Source of the DNA: Deltaproteobacteria bacterium UBA5205
GTDB lineage: Bacteria > Desulfobacterota > Syntrophorhabdia > Syntrophorhabdales > Syntrophorhabdaceae
Length of the DNA stretch: 35,697 bases
Reading direction: 5' to 3'
NCBI GenBank assembly: GCA_002412715.1
Contig: DHVP01000023.1
Coordinates: forward strand, 96,825-132,521
Shown: positions 31,991 to 35,697 of the stretch, in pieces
Layout: each line of letters begins with the position of its first letter
Position numbering within the stretch: position 1 is the stretch's first letter
The notes under the pieces: model-generated
Database searches by the model: none
The model's input: only the letters and a program-made list of their open reading frames with translations
What the model was told of the DNA's origin: nothing
Program-made: the position numbers and the translations under genes

Positions 31991-32953
31991 ATGTTTACGA
32001 CACTGCTGCGAAAAGTGACAGACCGAACAGTTGCCTTGGAACACTTCCTTGGCTTGTACAACCCGGGTGCGGCAACTGTCAAACATAGAGAAGACCATAT
32101 TTTCCGTCATTCTGCCGTAATGACTCAACTTTATAACATCTATGAATCCTTCAGCGAGTCGGTTCTAAGCTTATGGCTTTCGCGTTTGCCGCGCTATGGC
32201 CTGTTCCCTGACCTTTCAGAACAATTTAGGAATGCCTATCGGTCTGGAATAGCACGAATCATAAAAAACATAGACAAGAGGCAGTACCGCCACTTGTCCC
32301 TGGTAGACATATTAACCGTCTATCTCAACTCCCTTCAAGGTAATGCCAGCTGGGAGCTTGTTAATGATGCTTTGACATCGCATGATGCAAATCTACGGCG
32401 TTCGCAATTTGATAGCATGTTCAGCTCTGTGGGATTGGATAACATCTGGCATCTATTAGAAACCAACCCGATTATTGCCACTCATTTAGCCGAGACTGAT
32501 GCGCACGAGTCACTTGAACAAATGCTTCTGAACCTTGTGAATTTCCGCAACGATGCCTCGCATGGAACTCCCGACGAGATTCTTGGTTTGGATACTCTCA
32601 CGGAATGGATATGGTTCGTCAGAACGTTTTGCAATGCCCTTGTCGATGTTGTCACTCATCGTATCGTGAGTGCTGAGGCTGAACACAGACCGTTGTCCGT
32701 TCTTGGAGTCGTCACCGATACCTTCAGTAACAACGTGTTGGTTGCTACTTGCCAACGTGGGCCGTTTCGAGTTGGTGACAACATTTATTTCCTTCGTGAC
32801 GCCGATTGCAAGCTCGCATCCATTGAATCCCTGCAAATGAATGGTATAGATAAAGAAGAAGTACAAATTGATGGGAACAGCGTGGAAGTCGGTTTCCGGA
32901 CGTCAATCAAGATACATCGAAACGCACGCCTCGTGCGAATCGAGGACCCATGA
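31991..32953 (+). CDS. HEPN (MAE_28990-like) RNase with C-terminal beta-barrel domain
   Basis: 320 residues from ATG 31991, 10 bases after the DUF262 stop. The frame is open upstream but that part overlaps DUF262. Residues 1-230 are helical and carry the HEPN ribonuclease motif R-x4-H as RNDASH (about 185-190), as in toxins and Abi proteins that cut RNA. The order FRHSAVMTQLYNIYESFSE near the N-terminus fits the MAE_28990/MAE_18760 HEPN type as I remember it. Residues about 235-320 look like a beta-barrel of the EF-Tu domain-2 kind (VLGVVTDTF, GPFRVGDNIYFL, IESLQMNGID, VEVGFRTSIKI). That could bind tRNA or the ribosome. The barrel call is by pattern only. Confidence 0.7.
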   Translation: MFTTLLRKVTDRTVALEHFLGLYNPGAATVKHREDHIFRHSAVMTQLYNIYESFSESVLSLWLSRLPRYGLFPDLSEQFRNAYRSGIARIIKNIDKRQYRHLSLVDILTVYLNSLQGNASWELVNDALTSHDANLRRSQFDSMFSSVGLDNIWHLLETNPIIATHLAETDAHESLEQMLLNLVNFRNDASHGTPDEILGLDTLTEWIWFVRTFCNALVDVVTHRIVSAEAEHRPLSVLGVVTDTFSNNVLVATCQRGPFRVGDNIYFLRDADCKLASIESLQMNGIDKEEVQIDGNSVEVGFRTSIKIHRNARLVRIEDP

Positions 32954-33350
32954 GTTCAACCGGTCATTGCCACCAGTTTCCTACACATGAAGGACACAAA
33001 CGCTTTTTAGGGGTACGGATACCCCTGCATATTATGGACAGGCAATGGTGGTACCGCGAGTACTTCATCGGGATGTGCCTGTTGACCCCTCATCAAGGTT
33101 CATGATGTTCAACCTACGCTGAAACAACTGGGAGTTATGGCCAAATCTGCCAACAGGGGGACCTTGGGGTAATTCTATGCGAAACCCATTTATTGTCTCA
33201 CCCCGAAACCCACTTATATTCAGTAGCAGGGTGGATATCGAGAAACTGCTCCTTTGTTTCAACTACCGGCCGAACGGGTTGTCCATTTTAATACCGGAAT
33301 CATAAAACAGCGGCGAGTTCGAGGCGAACGCGGGATTTGTGCGTCCTGCA
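32954..33350. other. Intergenic region with a hairpin and a short direct repeat
   Basis: AGGGGTA-CGGA-TACCCCT at 33009-33026 is a perfect 7-base stem without a T-run after it on the plus strand. CGAAACCCATTTAT (33180-33193) and CGAAACCCACTTAT (33204-33217) are near-identical direct repeats 24 bases apart. I see no gene. The repeats could be an IS end remnant, but no transposase fragment is nearby. Confidence 0.35.
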
Positions 33351-33680
33351 TCAAGAATGGTTCATACCAGATTGGGCGGAAACATCAGTTCTCGCCTTAA
33401 CGTGTGGCTCGACCTTTGGCCAGGTTGTGCGACGAGCGATCCTGATTTCATAGTCGGCCTGGAGGGCAAGCCATATTTCCGGTGAAACATTAAAGTACTT
33501 GCCAAGACGCAACGCCGTATCTGCTGATATTGTTCTTTTCCCGCGGATAATCTCACTGATACGTCCCGGAGGGACAGCAATATCACGCGAGAGAGCATTT
33601 ATGCTAAGCCCTAGAGGTTTCATGAACTCCTCGTGGAGTATTTCCCCCGGGGGTATTATATCGAGCAATCTAGTCTTCAT
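33351..33680 (-). CDS. higA: HigA-family antitoxin
   Basis: 109 residues from ATG 33680, preceded by AGGAGG at 7-base spacing, which overlaps the higB stop. The frame runs upstream to 33722 but overlaps higB. Typical HigA/VapI start RLLDIIPPGEILHEEFMKPL, then a helix-turn-helix GLSINALSRDIAVPPGRISE followed by IIRGKRTISADTALRLGKYF. It should neutralise HigB and repress the operon. As usual for hig, the toxin gene comes first. Confidence 0.93.
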   Translation of the reverse strand: MKTRLLDIIPPGEILHEEFMKPLGLSINALSRDIAVPPGRISEIIRGKRTISADTALRLGKYFNVSPEIWLALQADYEIRIARRTTWPKVEPHVKARTDVSAQSGMNHS

Positions 33681-33691
33681 AATTGAACCTC

Positions 33692-33970
33692 CTAGTGATA
33701 ATCGACGATTTCGACATCCCATGCATTACCCTCGTCCCACGTGAAGCAGACACGCCATTGATCGTTGATGCGGATGCTATGCTGGCCGGCCCGATCCCCT
33801 TTAAGGGATTCCAGATGATTCCCCGGCGGTTGGGACAGGTCCTGCAATGTCCGGGCGCTGTTGAGATAGAGTAGTTTTCGCCTTGCCTGGCGCTCGATGG
33901 ACGAAAACCGTGCGACAAAAAGGTCCTTGAAAAGCGCTCCGGTATCTTTGCAACGAAACGTCTTAATCAC
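33692..33970 (-). CDS. higB: HigB-family toxin (RelE-like mRNA interferase)
   Basis: 92 residues from the GTG at 33970 (start IKTFRCKDTGALFKD). The frame is open to 34093, but the upstream residues do not belong to the family and overlap the promoter. Strong family match: LEALKGDRAGQHSIRINDQW has its counterpart here in LESLKGDRAGQHSIRINDQW, then RVCFTW and DVEIVDYH at the end. HigB cuts mRNA on the ribosome. The gene shows no Shine-Dalgarno, and its promoter places the transcription start on or within 3 bases of the GTG. Confidence 0.94.
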   Translation of the reverse strand: MIKTFRCKDTGALFKDLFVARFSSIERQARRKLLYLNSARTLQDLSQPPGNHLESLKGDRAGQHSIRINDQWRVCFTWDEGNAWDVEIVDYH

Positions 33971-34005
33971 CACGTTATTATATAACGTGTAACGTAATAT
34001 GTAAA
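33970..34005 (-). promoter_or_regulatory. higBA promoter with overlapping palindromic operator
   Basis: On the minus strand TTTACA (34005-34000), 17 bases, TATAAT (33982-33977). The perfect inverted repeat ACGTTAT-ATA-ATAACGT (33988-33972) covers the -10, and a third ACGTTA half-site lies at 33995-33990. The seventh base after TATAAT is 33970, the G of the higB GTG, so the mRNA should be leaderless. HigA alone or with HigB probably binds the inverted repeat. Confidence 0.75.
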
Positions 34006-34066
34006 GCAAGGGGCCGCTCCCTAGTTTTGCATAAGAGGGAGGGCCTGCCCTGGTCGGACTTTCCAC

Positions 34067-34102
34067 TTGACAATACCGTACTATCTGGTACAATATCTTG
34101 TA
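34067..34102 (+). promoter_or_regulatory. Promoter and candidate operator of the Xre-RES module
   Basis: TTGACA (34067-34072), 16 bases, TACAAT (34089-34094). The inverted repeat TACAA-TATC-TTGTA (34089-34102) covers the -10 box, placing a repressor, likely the Xre-type antitoxin, over the polymerase site. The start codon is 36 bases further on with GGGAGG in front. Confidence 0.7.
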
Positions 34103-34130
34103 TTAGATGTAACATACTCGGGAGGTATCA

Positions 34131-34535
34131 ATGCCGATAGCAGAAAAGGCCATTCAGAACAATCCGAGAAGCCGGGAAGGCAGGGCGGCGCTTGCCGGGA
34201 TGGTCATGCGCCTCTTCGTCCACTGGAACGTTTCCACCCAGGACCAGGCGGCCTTATTGGGGTTGTCCGAGGGGTCCCGGACGACCCTTGCACGGTACAG
34301 GAAGGGCGACCCCCTGGCGGATAACAGGGACTTGCTCGACCGGGTTGGCAACCTTCTTTCTGTCCATCGGTCTCTGAGGATCCTGTTCCCGAAGAACCGG
34401 GAGCTTGTTTACAGGTGGCCCACAGCACCGAACAGGGCTTTCAACGGCAAGAGCCCGGTTGAGGTCATCCGTGATGAAGGCTTTCTCGGGCTCCTTACCG
34501 TGAGGCGCTATCTCGACATGCAGCGCGGAAACTAG
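34131..34535 (+). CDS. Xre/MbcA/ParS-family antitoxin
   Basis: 134 residues from ATG 34131, behind GGGAGG. N-terminal helix-turn-helix part (AALAGMVMRLFVHWNVSTQD, then QAALLGLSEGSRTTLARYRK) and a C-terminal DUF2384/MbcA-like half with LLSVHRSLRILFPKNRELVY and FNGKSPVEVIRDEGFLGLL. This is the standard antitoxin of RES-domain toxins: the C-terminal part plugs the toxin active site. The toxin starts 3 bases after its stop. Confidence 0.92.
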   Translation: MPIAEKAIQNNPRSREGRAALAGMVMRLFVHWNVSTQDQAALLGLSEGSRTTLARYRKGDPLADNRDLLDRVGNLLSVHRSLRILFPKNRELVYRWPTAPNRAFNGKSPVEVIRDEGFLGLLTVRRYLDMQRGN

Positions 34536-34538
34536 GGC

Positions 34539-35258
34539 GTGTTTGCGAACCTCATCACCGCCGCGGTCGACTTCAATGAGTTCGTTTTCCGCAACATTGC
34601 AACGGTTATCACCTCGGAAGACCTCCTTGACGACCTGAGCGAGGATCCCGGAGCCAGAGCCTACGGAGAAACTCTGGTCGCCCAGCACCGCCAGGGCGAC
34701 GATCATTATGCCCCCGTCATCGGAAGACCTTTTACCTATGGCGTATCCATGGCGCCCGATGCCGTTTGCTCTGGTATAAGGAGCCGCTTCAGTGACGGCA
34801 CGAGGTTCGGTGTCTGGTACGGAAGCCTTGCTATCATAACAACGGTATACGAGACCATATTCCACTGGATACGGTTCCTGACCGATGCGGGCATGGAGAC
34901 TGAATCCGTGATCGCTGAACGCCGGGTATTCAAAGTGCACGCCTCGGGCATCCTTGTCGACCTCAGGGGGAAGGAGAAGAAATTCCCCGACCTTATCTCG
35001 GACCACTACGATTTCACGCACCGCCTGGGAGATTATCTTTACAGTGCTGGCCAGAAGGGGCTGCTCGTGCAGTCCGCCCGGGATGCCGGCGGCACGAACA
35101 TCGCCACCTTCACACCGGACATCCTTTCGGACCCACGCCATCAATTATACATGTCTTACATACTAGGCAATGGTATCGTGAGAATTTCACTGGATACATA
35201 TCCTGCTAGAAAATGGCTCGGCCTCGATTATATAAAGCGCCACGGTTTGCTTGCGTAA
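34539..35258 (+). CDS. RES-domain toxin (NAD+ phosphorylase/hydrolase family)
   Basis: 239 residues from GTG 34539, three bases after the antitoxin stop. RES-type features: FNEFVFRNI near the start with the motif Arg, FGVWYGSLAIITTVYETIFH in the middle with Tyr and Glu, and LLVQSARDAGGTNIATFTPD with the motif Ser. Known RES toxins deplete cellular NAD+. Length is within the family range. All three named motif regions are present, so it looks active. Confidence 0.9.
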   Translation: MFANLITAAVDFNEFVFRNIATVITSEDLLDDLSEDPGARAYGETLVAQHRQGDDHYAPVIGRPFTYGVSMAPDAVCSGIRSRFSDGTRFGVWYGSLAIITTVYETIFHWIRFLTDAGMETESVIAERRVFKVHASGILVDLRGKEKKFPDLISDHYDFTHRLGDYLYSAGQKGLLVQSARDAGGTNIATFTPDILSDPRHQLYMSYILGNGIVRISLDTYPARKWLGLDYIKRHGLLA

Positions 35259-35392
35259 ATTGACATGGATTCACAGCGTTGTACCGTTCTTCACCGCAAG
35301 AGAACGGGAACAGGAGGTCGGGCAGCAGCCCCGCCGCCTGCGTCTTCGGAACCCTGCATCGGCGCCCTCTGGAAGGCCGCCTGCGTTGCTAT

Positions 35393-35697
35393 ATGCTCCA
35401 CAACCACGACCTTCCCTTCGATATCGTCGTCGGAAAGCTCAAGGTCTTTGAACGCCTGCGGCCCGGGCCCGTCTACTCAAGGTTCAGGCCGTCCACCGTC
35501 CTCTGCGATGGGTATATCCCTCAGAAAAGAGGGCGGGGTGATGACGAGCACTATATACATACGAGCTGGAGCGACCGGCAGGTCCGCATAATCGGTTCCC
35601 TGGCATCGGACATAAGCAGGATGGCCTGCGCGGACGCCGACAGCTTCGATGAGGTTAGGCGCTACTACGGCAAGACAGTGATACCACGTGGGCGTTG
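35393..35697 (+). CDS. Partial unknown protein at the right edge
   Basis: The frame with ATG at 35393 is open to the window end (about 101 codons). It reads MLHNHDLPFDIVVGKLKVFE, then DGYIPQKRGRGDDEHYIHTS and SFDEVRRYYGKTVIPRGR, protein-like throughout. The frame is open upstream to about 35268 but without an ATG. A different upstream frame (WIHSVVPFFTAREREQEVGQ, 35263 on) also looks coding, so the gene may start earlier with a frameshift near 35340. Family not recognised. Confidence 0.45.
   Translation, partial: MLHNHDLPFDIVVGKLKVFERLRPGPVYSRFRPSTVLCDGYIPQKRGRGDDEHYIHTSWSDRQVRIIGSLASDISRMACADADSFDEVRRYYGKTVIPRGR

Noticed and set aside
33120..33262. Possible IS end from the repeated CGAAACCCAYTTAT
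   Set aside because: Only two short copies, with no transposase piece or target duplication nearby; recorded as a direct repeat only.
1..35697. tRNA, rRNA and riboswitches
   Set aside because: I saw no stretch with tRNA-like or rRNA-like conserved blocks and no recognisable riboswitch. A covariance-model scan would be needed to exclude small RNAs.

Overview
The window looks like part of an accessory, plasmid-derived and defence-rich region of a Gram-negative anaerobe-type bacterium. A deltaproteobacterial (Desulfobacterota-like) host is my best guess, from the KaiC-like ATPase beside a multi-PAS hybrid histidine kinase and from the type I-E repeat sequence. This is inference; no rRNA or other taxonomic marker is present. 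Whether the molecule is a plasmid or a chromosome with an integrated plasmid cannot be decided from the window.

Layout. (1) 1-5183, minus strand: a three-gene signalling operon (small protein, KaiC-like double ATPase, hybrid histidine kinase cut by the window edge). (2) 5.5-12.7 kb: a plasmid-type replicon block. It holds two unrelated replication initiators, each with its own iteron array (RepA/RPA type with 22-bp phased iterons at 7864-8084; a TrfA-like protein with nine 19-bp iterons at 10747-11119), a ParA/ParG-like partition pair, and an intact IS3-family (IS2-group) element with 5-bp target duplication. Seven clusters of TTAC/TTAG-type tetranucleotide repeats sit at the module boundaries. 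The edges hold gene wreckage: a decayed MazEF, a TcmP-like N-terminus and a HerA/FtsK-like fragment. (3) 12.9-14.1 kb: a membrane PH-domain protein and a small zinc-finger protein.

(4) 14.6-25.0 kb: a complete type I-E CRISPR-Cas locus, cas3-cas8e-cse2-cas7e-cas5e-cas6e-cas1-cas2, tightly packed, then a short leader and an array of 29 full repeats on an exact 61-bp period. The array ends in a truncated repeat joined to an unrelated reading frame. The locus is flanked by an imperfect direct repeat (about 14499-14620 and 26371-26495; 67 of 83 bases identical in the ungapped core). (5) 26.7-33.0 kb: two further likely genome-defence or DNA-processing pairs, an SbcD/SbcC-like nuclease-ATPase pair and a DUF262 protein with a HEPN RNase-like protein that seems to carry an EF-Tu domain-2-like barrel. 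(6) 33.3-35.3 kb: two divergent toxin-antitoxin modules, higBA (higB apparently leaderless) and Xre/MbcA-RES, then a partial unknown gene at the right edge.

Together the genes read as a mobile or formerly mobile replicon carrying adaptive immunity, other candidate defence pairs and addiction modules. Most protein calls rest on motifs and remembered family resemblance; no database search was run.
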